Shown piece by piece: positions 36,201-42,770 of a DNA stretch of 64,000 bases. The translations under genes were made by a program, and so were the position numbers. Position 1 is the first letter of the stretch, and every line of letters starts with the position of its first letter. The DNA is from Notospermus geniculatus (Eukaryota > Nemertea > Pilidiophora > Heteronemertea > Lineidae). The notes beneath the pieces are model-generated. The model was given only the letters and a program-made list of their open reading frames with translations. It was not told the DNA's origin and searched no databases. The stretch is taken from the NCBI GenBank assembly GCA_002633025.1, contig NMRB01000436.1, forward strand, positions 82,170-146,169, given 5' to 3'.

Positions 36201-37936
36201 CTGTCATAACCTGTTTCGCACTGAAGGACGACAGGACCTACCAAAAGACCAACAAAGGCGAGAAAGCCGAGTACCTTCCCCAAAGCGAACTCATAGACTA
36301 CCTTACCAGTGAGAAACTCGTGGCTGGTGATATCTATGGTTTCGGTGCTTACGATATTGTAGCTGTCACTCCGTACGANACATAAGTTGCTATCTTTTTT
36401 ATATTCTTCAGCACTGTCATAACCTGTTTCGCACTGAAGGACGACAGGACCTACCAAAAGACCAACAAAGGCGAGAAAGCCGAGTACCTTCCCCAAAGCG
36501 AACTCATAGACTACCTTACCAGTGAGAAACTCGTGGCTGGTGATATCTATGGTTTCGGTGCTTACGATATTGTAGCTGTCACTCCCTACGACCAGGGCCC
36601 GGATTTGCTCCCTCTCTGGATTTGTCTAGGAATCCTTCTCTTCATTGGCCTCATATGTGCTCTCGCTTTTGGCATCAAGGCCTGTATTTCGCATGGGTTG
36701 TGCAAGAAGAAGCCGTCAGAACCAATGTAAGTAAAATTATCAGTACGATTGACTCAATGAATGACAAAGAACCAAAGCTAGACTGAGGCACTCAGACTCT
36801 GTAATACGCATGCGCAAACTGCGCAACATTACCGAGACTGAGACCAACCTCAAAAATTTTTGTTACGAGAGTACCGAAATCCTGGTATCGATGTTGATTG
36901 GTCGATTTTGAATCCAGATGTTTACAGCCATGCTGATTGGCCATTTTGGGGATCACGTGATTGCAAAATTCCGGCGCTCTATTTAACGAGCAGAAGACAG
37001 GTAGATCGAGGGTCTGGCTGAGCGAGACAAAACCAAAGCCAACAGCGTGTTCTCTGAAGTTCTTTCACTCTCCATGGGAGAGTTAATGGGGGCTTTATTA
37101 TTCTTTAGGTCCTAAAATTATAGGGCTTTTAGGAAAAGTACCGGTACGAAGGTTCACAAAGAATATCCCGGTTTTATTGAGATCAGTGGTTCTCGGAGGA
37201 CTACTGACCTTTTCGATTGGTACGGATGCTGCCACCATTGGTTCGCTGGAATGGCCAGCTTCAAAGTGGACTTTAGCGCACCAAAAAGGGACTGTTGATG
37301 TTCCTGATAATAGACGCCCATATCAGCAATAGGCCTACACCAGGGCCGACCGAATCGAAACTCCGATAGCACTACCATGGCCTAGAGAAACTCCGTAATG
37401 GTAAAATGCATTGCATACCTCTCTGTTAGGCACTGTTAGTGCTACCGGAGTTTCGATTCGGTCGGCCCTGCAGTGTTATGAGACTCCTGATAACAATTCA
37501 AGAAGCACCATTTGGAAATGTCAGGGGCGACCGCCACGAAACTACGATAGCACTAACAGGGCCTAACAGAGAAATTCTGTAATGGTAAAAGCCATTGCAT
37601 ACCTCTCTGTTAGGCACTGTTAGCGCTATCGGAGGCCCGCCCAGGACTCTAGCTGTACACATAAGTGTGCTTTTACTTCAATCTTTCATATAAGTTCAAC
37701 AACGAAAAAATCTTGTACAATATGGAATGTACACTTATGTTCTTAATTGCTAAATACAATATACACTTACATGTATGTTCGTAATTGCTTTAAGATGCAC
37801 TGAACTAACTAACAGAAGCCTACTTTTCAGGGCACCCACACCAGTCAAGAAGCTTCATCCGAAGAGTTTCGATGTGGACACATTCAATTTCAACTACGCT
37901 GAACACAACTCAGGCCCTCTGAAATTCAACGATTGA
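3213..37936 (+). CDS. Cadherin-like type I membrane protein, paralogue A1 (12 exons)
   Basis: Exons read as 3213-3276, 15564-15761, 18357-18574, 21049-21196, 28461-28696, 31367-31619, 33131-33468, 34201-34396, 34939-35140, 35718-35894, 36412-36726 and 37831-37936. All joints are GT/AG and in phase (1,1,0,1,0,1,0,1,2,2,2), giving 816 aa. Residues 1-20 are a signal peptide (MRIPSILLAIVSLLSLHAAN). Calcium-linker motifs are NVNEPP (132-137), DVNERP (268-273), DVDDHP (398-403) and GTNDHPP (513-519). A fifth divergent repeat follows. A cysteine-bearing juxtamembrane region contains C-x2-C-x3-C, and the membrane helix is about 743-766. The tail holds KLHPKSFDVDTFNFNYA and ends in a TGA stop. The role is inferred to be calcium-dependent adhesion or recognition at the cell surface. 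Similarity to a named cadherin subfamily was not established. The 5' part of intron 6 is in the N gap, and exon 11 is partly duplicated at 36199-36378, probably by misassembly. The introns are transposon-filled. Confidence 0.85.
3277..4140 (+). other. A1 intron 1, proximal part
   Basis: This begins at the GTAAGA donor after the signal-peptide exon. Parts match the short intron 1 of A2 and A3 (for example the sequence after 3300 and around 4085-4135). The stretch 3400-4080 is not present there and is presumably inserted DNA. I recognise no gene in it. Confidence 0.6.
4141..4870. repeat. Element with a tandem array of about 146-bp units
   Basis: The ends are GCCCCCGACT and AGTCGGGGGC, and a small hairpin of the same sequence lies at 4143-4170. 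Inside, the word TTCCGT recurs at 4231, 4376, 4524, 4668 and 4814, giving periods of 144-148 bases. Each unit contains CCATCCAAGATGGCGGC, a palindrome-like block. The element is absent from intron 1 of A2 and A3. Confidence 0.75.
5025..5584. mobile_element. TAGTCTCG-family MITE with 9-bp target duplication
   Basis: Terminal inverted repeats TAGTCTCGGGC...GCCCGAGACTA are flanked on both sides by TGCTATGGG (5016-5024 and 5585-5593). The empty site is visible in A3 near 63329. Within it lies an almost perfect hairpin with arms of about 75-80 bases around 5290-5450. No coding capacity is seen. A 9-bp duplication suits Mutator-like elements, but the superfamily is inference. Confidence 0.8.
6058..6791. 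repeat. Palindromic element built of ACACGTCRTA-type iterons
   Basis: The ends TATGGCGCTCC...GGAGCGCCATA enclose two arms of about 340 bases that are inverted copies of each other. Each arm holds about a dozen degenerate copies of CACACGTC followed by A/T-rich bases, spaced roughly 20-35 bases apart. ACGTCA is also the core of CRE-like factor sites, but function here is unknown. No coding frame is supported. Confidence 0.75.
7050..7160. repeat. TAGGCCTA-rich low-complexity tract
   Basis: Overlapping and nearby copies of TAGGCCTA and its variants are clustered here. The palindromic octamer recurs throughout the window but is densest here. Confidence 0.7.
7590..8290 (+). repeat. Interspersed repeat ending in ACAGGTGAGCTAATGATG
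   Basis: It shares blocks with the repeat at 18893-20868: CAAGATGGC...GGCCATATTTGAAGTC phrases repeated in tandem, a TTTGACCTCTGTGACCTTGAAA segment, an AAAAACCCGGG segment and a terminal CGACGACGGACGACG tract before CAGGTGAGCTAA. No frame with protein similarity was recognised. Class unknown. Confidence 0.55.
8966..10501. mobile_element. TAGTCTCG-family foldback, 9-bp target duplication
   Basis: The ends TAGTCTCGCGTCACCAGCC and GGCTGGTGACGCGAGACTA are inverted, and long inner arms are inverted too (8971-9174 against 10300-10501, and 9317-9435 against 10086-10210). The flanking CGAACTACT is duplicated at 8957-8965 and 10502-10510. It is nested inside the 9.86-kb insertion. No transposase is visible. 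Confidence 0.75.
11416..11795. mobile_element. MITE with TAGCCGTGTTTACACC ends
   Basis: TAGCCGTGTTTACACC at the left is matched by GGTGTAAACACGGCTA at the right (right copy begins GGGTGTAAAC). The inner sequence is rich in CCGGAT/ATCCGG words. The target duplication is short and ambiguous (TA or TTA). Confidence 0.65.
12437..13205. mobile_element. Non-autonomous element with GGGGCGGATC ends (hAT-like?)
   Basis: CAGGGGCGGATCTAGGATTT on the left is matched by GGATCCGCCCC on the right, with a further inner GGGCGGGTGTCC block at both ends. CAGGGGCGGATC-type termini are common among hAT elements. A clean 8-bp duplication is not seen, so the class stays tentative. Open frames inside are short and unrecognised. 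Confidence 0.5.
13635..14825 (+). repeat. Composite interspersed repeat, copy 1 (GGTTCCCGAT family)
   Basis: It begins AAGATGACATTGTAAATGTC, followed by several GATACATTGATAGAGATCAG units, then tandem 125-bp-scale units containing TTTGACCTTGACCTTGAC and GATATTTCAAATTATCAAG. It then has a (CA)n tract at about 14733-14756 and ends in the hairpin GGTTCCCGATC...GATCGGGAACC. Further copies start at about 23888 and 31856, and an inverted part lies at 22815-23880. No protein was recognised. Confidence 0.65.
15762..18031 (+). other. A1 intron 2, repeat-rich, no gene recognised
   Basis: The first 230 bases or so match A2 intron 2 (45228-45480), and the last part before 18357 matches its end. About 2 kb between them is inserted. 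A stretch from about 16702 to 17597 has GGCTCACTAAGTG and CACTTAGTGAGCC at its ends and may be one element. Small frames inside show no domain. Confidence 0.5.
18032..18254. mobile_element. MITE with AAGGCCCCGATTACATAG ends
   Basis: The left AAGGCCCCGATTACATAGAG is matched by the right CTCTATGTAATCGGGGCCT, and the arms continue through GCTATTCGGTAT. The inner right arm holds three CCGAATA units. It sits in A1 intron 2, about 100 bases before exon 3, and is absent from A2. Confidence 0.7.
18893..20868. repeat. Interspersed repeat bounded by GCTCACCTCTGTGA ends
   Basis: It starts GCTCACCTCTGTGATAAG and ends CTCACCTCACAGAGGTGAGC. It contains three or more tandem phrases of CCATTTTTCAAGATGG with GGCGGCCAT, a TTTGACCTCTGTGACCTTGA segment, and near the end a CGACGACGGACGAC tract. 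It is related to 7590-8290. A 140-bp MITE is nested inside. No coding frame was recognised. Confidence 0.6.
19911..20050. mobile_element. 140-bp hairpin MITE, TTA target duplication
   Basis: GGGTGAGTTTATACTTCGAC and its inverted copy form almost the whole element. TTA flanks both sides (19908-19910 and 20051-20053). The near-perfect hairpin and TTA duplication fit the PIF/Harbinger type. Confidence 0.8.
21401..22470. repeat. TTCATGAA palindromic minisatellite in an inverted-repeat frame
   Basis: GGCAAGCCAAACGTTGCAAT at 21401-21420 is inverted at 21973-21992, and a third diverged copy lies at about 22441-22466. Between the first two are more than 25 degenerate copies of TTCATGAA (itself a palindrome) separated by A/T runs. 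The right half (about 22000-22440) has TTGTATGCGATAA-type words. Open frames are artefacts of low complexity. Lies in A1 intron 4. Confidence 0.75.
22739..22834 (+). pseudogene. Fragment resembling a SAP DNA-binding domain
   Basis: A frame starting MAEYGKWTVQKLKNELSNRG and continuing ASLTGRNRQK reads like the helix-extension-helix core of a SAP domain. That core is often found at the N terminus of transposon- or exonuclease-associated proteins. The frame stops after 31 codons, where a GGTTCCCGAT-family repeat begins. An ACAG/GTAGAA donor inside suggests it was a first exon. Presumably a remnant of a mobile-element gene. The match is by eye. Confidence 0.4.
22815..23880 (-). repeat. Composite GGTTCCCGAT-family repeat, inverted part copy
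   Basis: Blocks of the family seen at 13635-14825 occur here in reverse orientation, for example the reverse of CATCATGATGGAGGCATC near 22855 and of GATATTTCAAATTATCAAG near 23680. It is interrupted by the foldback at 23192-23631 and abuts the direct copy at about 23888, so the two form a head-to-head pair. Confidence 0.55.
23192..23631. mobile_element. Foldback element with CAGGAGGTAATA ends
   Basis: CAGGAGGTAATAG...TATTACCTCCTG ends are inverted and the arms continue through TGCGCAGTTTTCCGACTCCG. GTCCGGG flanks both sides (23185-23191 and 23632-23638). The host repeat at about 24472 shows the uninterrupted target. The 7-bp duplication is near the 8 bp of hAT elements, but the class is uncertain. 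Confidence 0.7.
24668..25418. mobile_element. GCCCGTATGCACC element, 5-bp target duplication CTAAG
   Basis: The ends GCCCGTATGCACC...GGTGCATACGGGC are flanked by CTAAG (24663-24667 and 25419-25423). Copy 1 of the host repeat (about 14504) shows the empty site. The element is an inverted copy of the neighbouring one at 25451. No coding frame was recognised. Confidence 0.75.
25451..26160. mobile_element. GCCCGTATGCACC element, second copy, duplication CTAGG
   Basis: The ends are the same as those of the element at 24668 but the internal sequence runs in the opposite direction. CTAGG flanks both sides (25446-25450 and 26161-26165). Only about 32 bases separate the two elements, so together they form a palindrome of about 1.5 kb. 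Confidence 0.75.
26292..27133. mobile_element. GGCCGACCGAATCG element, CAG target duplication
   Basis: GGCCGACCGAATCGAAACTC and its inverted copy form the ends, and CAG flanks both sides (26289-26291 and 27134-27136). The inner arms repeat CTATCGGAGTTTCG-type words. Short relatives lie at 37344-37467, 37525-37641 and 52585-52711, each with a CAG or CTG flank. Confidence 0.7.
27686..27757 (-). repeat. tRNA-like sequence, probable SINE head
   Basis: On the minus strand it carries an A-box-like TGGCGCATCGGTAGAGC, an anticodon-arm-like CGGCTCTGAATCCG and a B-box GGGTTCGACCC. The acceptor ends do not pair and A/T-rich sequence follows. This fits a tRNA-derived SINE or tRNA pseudogene better than an active tRNA. 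The loop would read CUG (glutamine-like). Confidence 0.5.
28888..28969. mobile_element. Short hairpin MITE in A1 intron 5
   Basis: GGGCCAGAGAAAGTG on the left is matched by CACTTTCTCTGGCCC on the right, with TTCGA/TCGAA words inside. The same intron of A2 (about 47505) lacks it. Confidence 0.65.
29026..30075. mobile_element. Foldback element with CACAGTGGGCC ends, 4-bp duplication CCAG
   Basis: CACAGTGGGCCTTAACGGTA and its inverted copy bound the element, and the arms are about 270 bases. CCAG flanks both sides (29022-29025 and 30076-30079). The empty site is at about 47556 in A2 intron 5. A second inverted pair (about 29430-29470 and 29676-29722) is nested in the loop. The long open frames on both strands are mirror images of the arms and not a gene. 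Confidence 0.75.
30162..30822. mobile_element. Element with GGGCCGTATGCACGGGTC ends
   Basis: GGGCCGTATGCACGGGTC is matched by GACCCGTGAATACGGCCC on the right. It carries a nested TAGTCTCG-family element (30197-30730). The corresponding site in A2 (about 47637) is empty. Target duplication is short and unresolved. Confidence 0.6.
30197..30730. mobile_element. TAGTCTCG-family MITE, 9-bp target duplication
   Basis: TAGTCTCGCGCAACCAG...CTGGTGGCACGAGACTA ends are flanked by ATTAAAGTG (30188-30196) and ATTAAAGCG (30731-30739), a 9-bp duplication with one mismatch. Third clear member of the family in this window. Confidence 0.75.
30848..30983. mobile_element. Short hairpin MITE in A1 intron 5
   Basis: AAGCTACGTTTAGCTGACAC on the left pairs with GTGTGGTAAACGCAGCTT on the right. 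The body is rich in GGAATGCGG/CCGCATTCC. A2 has no counterpart here. Confidence 0.6.
31040..31263. mobile_element. TGCCCGTATCACAC MITE, second copy
   Basis: This is the same element as 1464-1688 and about 95 percent alike by eye. It is flanked by TTA (31037-31039) and TCA (31264-31266, presumably a decayed TTA). The empty site is in A2 at about 47728. It lies about 100 bases before exon 6 of A1. Confidence 0.75.
31856..32537 (+). repeat. Composite GGTTCCCGAT-family repeat, copy 3, cut by the N gap
   Basis: It starts AAGATGACATTGTAAATGTC and follows the block order of copy 2, including AAAAGGTACT units and TTTGACCTTGACC units. It runs into the Ns at 32538. The missing right end should contain the GATCGGGAACC hairpin. 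Confidence 0.7.
32538..33120. other. Assembly gap (583 Ns) in A1 intron 6
   Basis: The gap lies between the composite repeat and the last ten intron bases before exon 7. The AG acceptor at 33129-33130 is retained, so no coding sequence need be missing. Long frames drawn through this region are meaningless. Confidence 0.95.
33509..33764. mobile_element. MITE with TAGACTGGTCCC ends, 9-bp target duplication
   Basis: TAGACTGGTCCCCTGTCGTA is inverted at the right end. ACTTCAAGC flanks the left side (33500-33508), and its second copy is at 33913-33921 after a further MITE that landed in the right junction. A2 at about 48762 shows the empty site. Confidence 0.7.
33766..33910. mobile_element. MITE with AGGCCTGTCCACACGATC ends, TAA duplication
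   Basis: AGGCCTGTCCACACGATCCG is matched by the inverted copy CGGATCGTGTGGACGGACCT. TAA lies on both sides (33763-33765 and 33911-33913). It inserted into the right junction of the element at 33509-33764. Confidence 0.75.
34466..34635. mobile_element. MITE of the AGCTAGKAATCCAC family in A1 intron 8
   Basis: The ends contain GGAATCCACTG and its inverted copy, with inner TTGCGACTTG...CAAGTCGCAACGCAAAATCAG. It is flanked by TAA and TTA. A2 lacks it at this site (about 50034) but carries a relative at 49380-49607. Confidence 0.7.
35325..35420. mobile_element. Short hairpin MITE in A1 intron 9
   Basis: GCCCCCCGCACACGGTGGGCA and CGCCCCGTGTGCGGGC are inverted, with CTTGCTGAG/CTCAGCAAG inside. Absent from A2 intron 9. 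Confidence 0.6.
36167..36591 (+). other. 212-base duplication around a single N (probable misassembly)
   Basis: Bases 36167-36378 repeat as 36380-36591 with a one-base difference, and a lone N at 36379 separates them. Each copy contains the exon 11 acceptor. Only the second copy continues to the end of exon 11. The clean cut at the N points to an assembly join, not biology. Confidence 0.85.
37344..37467. mobile_element. GGCCGACCG MITE shared by A1 and A2
   Basis: GGCCGACCGAATCGAAACTC and its inverted copy form a 124-bp element in A1 intron 11, flanked by CAG and CTG. The same insertion is present in A2 at 52585-52711, so it predates the A1/A2 duplication. Confidence 0.75.
37525..37641. mobile_element. 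GGCCGACCG-family MITE unique to A1
   Basis: A 117-bp relative of the element at 37344, flanked by CAG on both sides (37522-37524 and 37642-37644). A2 reads straight through the target at about 52770, so this insertion followed the duplication. Confidence 0.75.
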
Positions 37937-38484
37937 CTTCCTCAGACAAGGAATGGCTACTTTGTGAACATTACAGCACTATAACAGTGTATCGGATGAA
38001 GCAGACACAAGCTGGGTGACACTCTGGGATGATTTCATTGACAATTTATGTGTATATAAGTAATCTGTGATAGCTTGAAATCATACGTATCGGTACCCCC
38101 ATTCTTCTGTACAAAGCTCAGTTCTTAATCTTGGGTCCAATGACAAAGTCAGTTCCACTCAGTTTGAACACCTCAAATTCCACTAGGGGGCAATTTCCTC
38201 GGGGCTCCCGTCCTGATATTAATACTTTCGACCAAACTAACATCTCTGCCAGATTTTGGTGCTTTTATCAAAAACGATGGTCCGCATAACCTCCCTATGC
38301 TAAACGTCGCTGACTCCCGCACAGACTCGACGATGGACGAATCAAAATGCAAGTGACAAGACAAGATACAGAACACGGACTAGTTACTGCCAACGAGACA
38401 CCATTTTTTCTGTTCTTATCTCTTTGTTTCACAAGTGCTTCTGTTGGCCGCGGCAGCTCCAAAAACGAAGGATTGAAATTGAAG
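37937..38484 (+). other. 3' flank of A1 (shared with A2)
   Basis: This matches 53063-53637 after A2, including a palindrome-free stretch ending GGATTGAAATTGAAGA. It probably contains the 3' UTR of A1. No canonical AATAAA close to the stop was found. Confidence 0.55.
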
Positions 38485-41144
38485 AGGGTCCATGTGAAGG
38501 TAATTGACGTGAATGAAGCGCCCGAGTTTCTGACGGCTGAGCTGAAGACAACCTGCGAAGTGGCTGAAAATACGGTAGGTTTCTTCTGAGGTTAGCTTGA
38601 AAATTTAGTCTTCTTGTCATGGAACTATCACAGAAGGTTACAGAGCACAAGTAGGTCTGTATGTAAAGACCTCAGAAGGGGCTTTGTTGAAGGGAAGAAC
38701 ATGAACCATCAGTTTTTGAAAGCAAGCGGCAGGACGTTCAGGAGTGCCAAGATAAATTGAAGCAAGGATCGGAATTTCATCGCTCACCTTTCCGCAAAAT
38801 ACTCTCTACTGGTAAAGGAAAGCCTAACTAATCCAACCAGTTATGTTATTGCAGCCGATTGGGACAACCGTGTCTACTGGCATATATCCATTCAGAGCTT
38901 ACGACAAGGACAAATATCCCGGGCCTGACTGTCCAGGCCTCTACCCAGACTCCGTCCGGTACTTCGTGGAGGGCAAGTTTAGCGATCACTTCAAGGTGGG
39001 CACTGTCAACTTGACGACCATCTCTGGCGCGCTGCAGCAGGACGGATACCTTGTAGTCGACAAAGCCATTGACCGAGAAGATCCTCACGATCCTAAAGTC
39101 GGAAATTTCCAGCTTTGTAAGTCATATCTCACGTCTCAGAAAATATTCTGCCATCATGATCATAAAAAAGAAAACAGAGTGGACTTTCCCTCCAAGTGGG
39201 AGTCAGAACATCTTCGGCTCCGGAACTACGATTCAGTATGAGTTCTTCTCTAGCAGAGATGTTATGCATGAGGTGTTATGCTTCTAAGCGTTAAAAAGAT
39301 ATGCTTTGGCCATTTTTTTTCAGATATCAATGCCAGAGACACCCGTGGTATACGACAGATCCAAGCACAAACAGTGATAGTCAACTGTAAAATATTAGAC
39401 GTGGACGACCACCCAACGTTTTGCCGCGATTACGACTACGAAATAGCTCTAAAGGAAAACATTCCTGTGGATACCTCCGTTGTGGCCTTTACGTGTACAG
39501 ATGAAGACGACCTGGTGGCAAATCCGATCACTTTCACAATTAAAGATGTTGGGTTTGACCCCAACGCCACACTGGCGGGTCAATATTTCCATTTTGGGGA
39601 CAGCGGGACGTCGAACGTCATGAAGACGAAACAGCAGCTCAATCTGGAGGGAGGCACGGTGGTAGGTGTCTTTCAAAGTTGTTACTACATCCTATTCATG
39701 GTTTCAATAACAGATGAGAAGGTAGTAAAGACGATTTGCCTGGCCACAGAGGGAGAATGCCTCGTCATGTCAGGTCTTTGCTTCTTTTCAGTTACATTTT
39801 AAGGTGCTTGTCACACAAGGGGCAGCTTTTTCACAAATGACAACGACACTTACAATGGAGATAACAGTCGTTGGGCAGAACGATCACCAGCCGGTCATGT
39901 CGACGAATTTCTTTAACTTCTTCGTCGCCTACGACGTAAAGAACCATTTCATGATTGGTAAAATATCAGCAACAGATGCAGATAGACGTAAGTGCGACGG
40001 AAAAAGTCATGATGGGTTGTTATATCGTGTGGCAAACTGGTAGCCAAGCAAGTAAGAGGTGGGGGTGGATCGATTCCGTATGGGGTCAACTGTGGTCACA
40101 CTGTTCGGAAAAATTGTTCGGCCACACTGTTCGGAAAATGGAAATGGTTTGGGGGTACCAATGTTAGGTTATCAAGGAAAATGGAAATGTAATGGGAGGG
40201 AGAACAATGACGGAAAATGGAAATGCAATAGAAACACCAATACTAGATCATCAAGGAAAATGGAAATGCACTGGATGCATCAAAGCACGTTCCATTTTAA
40301 AACTTTGTTTCCTTTGTAGCTGCGACAGAATTGAGTTACTTCTTGCTGGTGAAAGCTGAAGGAATAATGCTGGGTACAAAATCTGGGAAGGTGTACACCG
40401 ATTATACAAATACTGAAGACGACAAGCTCAAGAAGAACTCGATGTATTGGATGAGTGCTAGGGCTAAGGACAACGGATCCCCATCCTACTATTCGAAGTA
40501 AAGTGATTTGATACTTAGCAAAGGATGTCAGTTTGCTCTAGTGGGAATATACTCATATTTCAGGCCGGGTGCTTTCTTTATAACAACTACCCATTACGTC
40601 ATGCACTGTGGTGATTTTTTTGCAGCAGTGCCTGGTATTTGCATACAACTACATGTAACAGGTCGAATGTATATGACCACGGACCTGTATACAGGTCCGT
40701 GATATGACGAAAAAGTTATAGGCTAACAGTCGTTTGTCTCTATACATCCTGGGGATGTTTTTCTTCCCATGCCTGAGGTTTTTAATCTTGTTCTATTTTA
40801 TCTCAGGAGTGCAAGCGCCCAATTAGGGCATTATAGCTACTCATCAAACAATACTGGACGATATTAATGACGATATTAATGTCGATATTAATCTAGTTCT
40901 ACCCTGATGTCATCCATTTGTCTTCTTCAGTCACGCATACATCCGGGTCAACACGTACGACAAGGAAGAAGTGATGATAAATATTGAAGTTGCGCTGGAG
41001 TATAAAGACTTTACGGATGAGAAGGTAGCGGATTTTGAGAAAAGCATTTCGAACATCTGCCAACCGTGTAGAGGCTTCTGCCCAGAGAAGAATTCGGAGG
41101 GCTCGAAGTAAGTATTAAAGTACTAAAATAAGTATTAAAGTACT

Positions 41145-41355
41145 AAAATAGCGGCCGCCATTTTTTCGGGATTTAGCCGAATTTTCGAACTTTTTCAAAT
41201 ATATTTCGAATATATTTTATTCGCTGCTTACTTGCTAAAATAACTTTATAAAGTTCGGAGTGGCTTACCGTATGACCTTTCTTTTTTGAAAGCCTCTGAC
41301 AGTGGAAAATCCCATTGAAAGAGTCCGAGCAATGGCAAAATCCCGAAACAAAATG
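41145..41355. repeat. Foldback element in B intron 10 (GCGGCCGCCATTTT ends)
   Basis: GCGGCCGCCATTTTTTCGGG on the left is inverted as CCCGAAACAAAATGGCGGCCGC on the right. The same insertion is at about 59490-59702 in B2, so it predates the B1/B2 duplication. Confidence 0.7.
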
Positions 41356-42177
41356 GCGGCCGCTAATTTCGCAAAATGTGTATTTTGAGACACTTGTCTC
41401 ACTTTACTTGCAACTGGCACAATGCAGAGATGCATGTATTGTAGGGAAAAATTCATCCAGGCAGTCCTTTTTGTTCTCCAGCACAGTATTAACATGTTTC
41501 GCCCTGAAAGATGACAGAACGTTCAAGAAGGAGAATCAACACGAACCAGCGGAGTACATCAGCCAGAAACGACTCACGGATTACCTCACGAATGAAGACC
41601 TCATCAGTGGGGATATCTACGGGTTCGGTACTTACGACGTAGTGTCCGTTACTCCGTACGACACGGGGCCCGATCTACTCCCACTGTGGATAACCCTGGC
41701 TATCCTTGGCATCATTGGGCTCATTTGTGGCCTAGCATATGCAATCAAGGCATGCATATCACATGGATTGTGCAAAAAATGTAAACCGTGAGTATTCACA
41801 TAAACAGCTTTTCCCAAGTTAAGGCACCCAAAAATATTAAAACTTAGCCATGACTGACTCCAATCTCGTACCCAGACCTACCTCATCCGAGGATATCTCT
41901 GGAAAGGGCTACGACTTGACCAGAATTTCTGGTCAACCACTGGCAGCGTGCCAAAATATTTGTTTCACGCAATGTTTCGTTCTATCATATATGCCTAAAA
42001 AGCCATACAATACCCCAAAACACGAAGTTGTTTGAGTATTAGAGCAATTAACGAATAGTTAGTTGGGAACTATTTGACATCATGCCGCGGGTGCCAGGCT
42101 CGGTGTGATTCGCCTTTAAAATTAGTTTCCGCACTCCGTAAAGTTACGGGGTCATCGTGAATAAGGTCCCTGCCCTG

Positions 42178-42286
42178 AGGTCGTATGCATGAAAGATCTT
42201 AAGTGTAAAATCTCCCTTAAAATATTGTTCCAAACAAAAGATAAAGGGACATTTTACACTTAAGATGCTTTGTGCATACGGCCCCT
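42178..42286. repeat. Hairpin MITE in B intron 11
   Basis: CGTATGCATGAAAGATCTTA pairs with its diverged inverted copy TTAAGATGCTTTGTGCATACG, and AGTGTAAAATCTCCCTTA is inverted inside. The same element is in B2 at about 60523-60622. Confidence 0.7.
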
Positions 42287-42745
42287 GGTCGTCGTCTTTT
42301 TCCCTCTTCTATGCTACATATCTCTCTTGTTATAGGCCAAACAAGAAGCTCCATCCAGAAAGTTACAATGTCGACACATTCAATTTCAACTATGCGCAAC
42401 ACAAAGAGGGGCCGCTCTAGATAAGCTTGAAGGTGTCAGAAAAACAGTATGAAAGCTTTGTATAGGAAGAACGAAACAGCCGCAGCATGGGGTGTGAAGT
42501 CTGAAACATAGGGAGGAATTCAGGAGTATTTTGTTGGAATGTTTTCTTCCATTAATCAAGAAAACAGGGGAATTAAATACTTATTTAATACACGCCGTTC
42601 ATATATCAACAAGTAACGATTTTATAGGATGTTGAGTGTGTGGAGAATTACTCCTCAGTGACCAAGCTGATGAGCCTGACATGCTTCTTTACTTGATGAA
42701 AACGGAACCAGCATCAGAAATAATATGTCTACCACACTGTTGATC

Positions 42746-42770
42746 AATAAATGTCAGTAGCGTCAATAAA
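42746..42770 (+). promoter_or_regulatory. Candidate polyadenylation signals of B1
   Basis: Two AATAAA hexamers at 42746-42751 and 42765-42770 lie about 330-350 bases after the stop. The same pair is conserved after B2 and in the relic at 820-844. Confidence 0.5.

Larger units (their letters stand above)
38485..42420 (+). pseudogene. Cadherin-like paralogue B1, 5'-truncated (exons 5' part to 12)
   Basis: Segments are 38485-38574 (exon 5 remnant, no acceptor), 38855-39116, 39324-39661, 39792-39987, 40320-40497, 40931-41107, 41482-41787 and 42336-42420. Each full exon has the same length and phase as in B2 (262, 338, 196, 178, 177, 306, 85), and all frames are open to a TAG stop. The signal peptide, first repeat and half of the second are missing because sequence from the A1 3' flank joins directly into exon 5 at about 38485. 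Two donors are weaker than in B2 (GTAGGT after exon 5, GTAAAG after exon 9). It could be a pseudogene. Because exon 6 enters in phase 0, as A1 exon 6 does, it could instead serve as an alternative 3' half for A1 transcripts. That is inference. Confidence 0.8.

Noticed and set aside
36038-36496. 152-codon minus-strand frame over A1 exon 11
   Set aside because: It is the reverse shadow of exon 11, doubled by the misassembly and containing the N.
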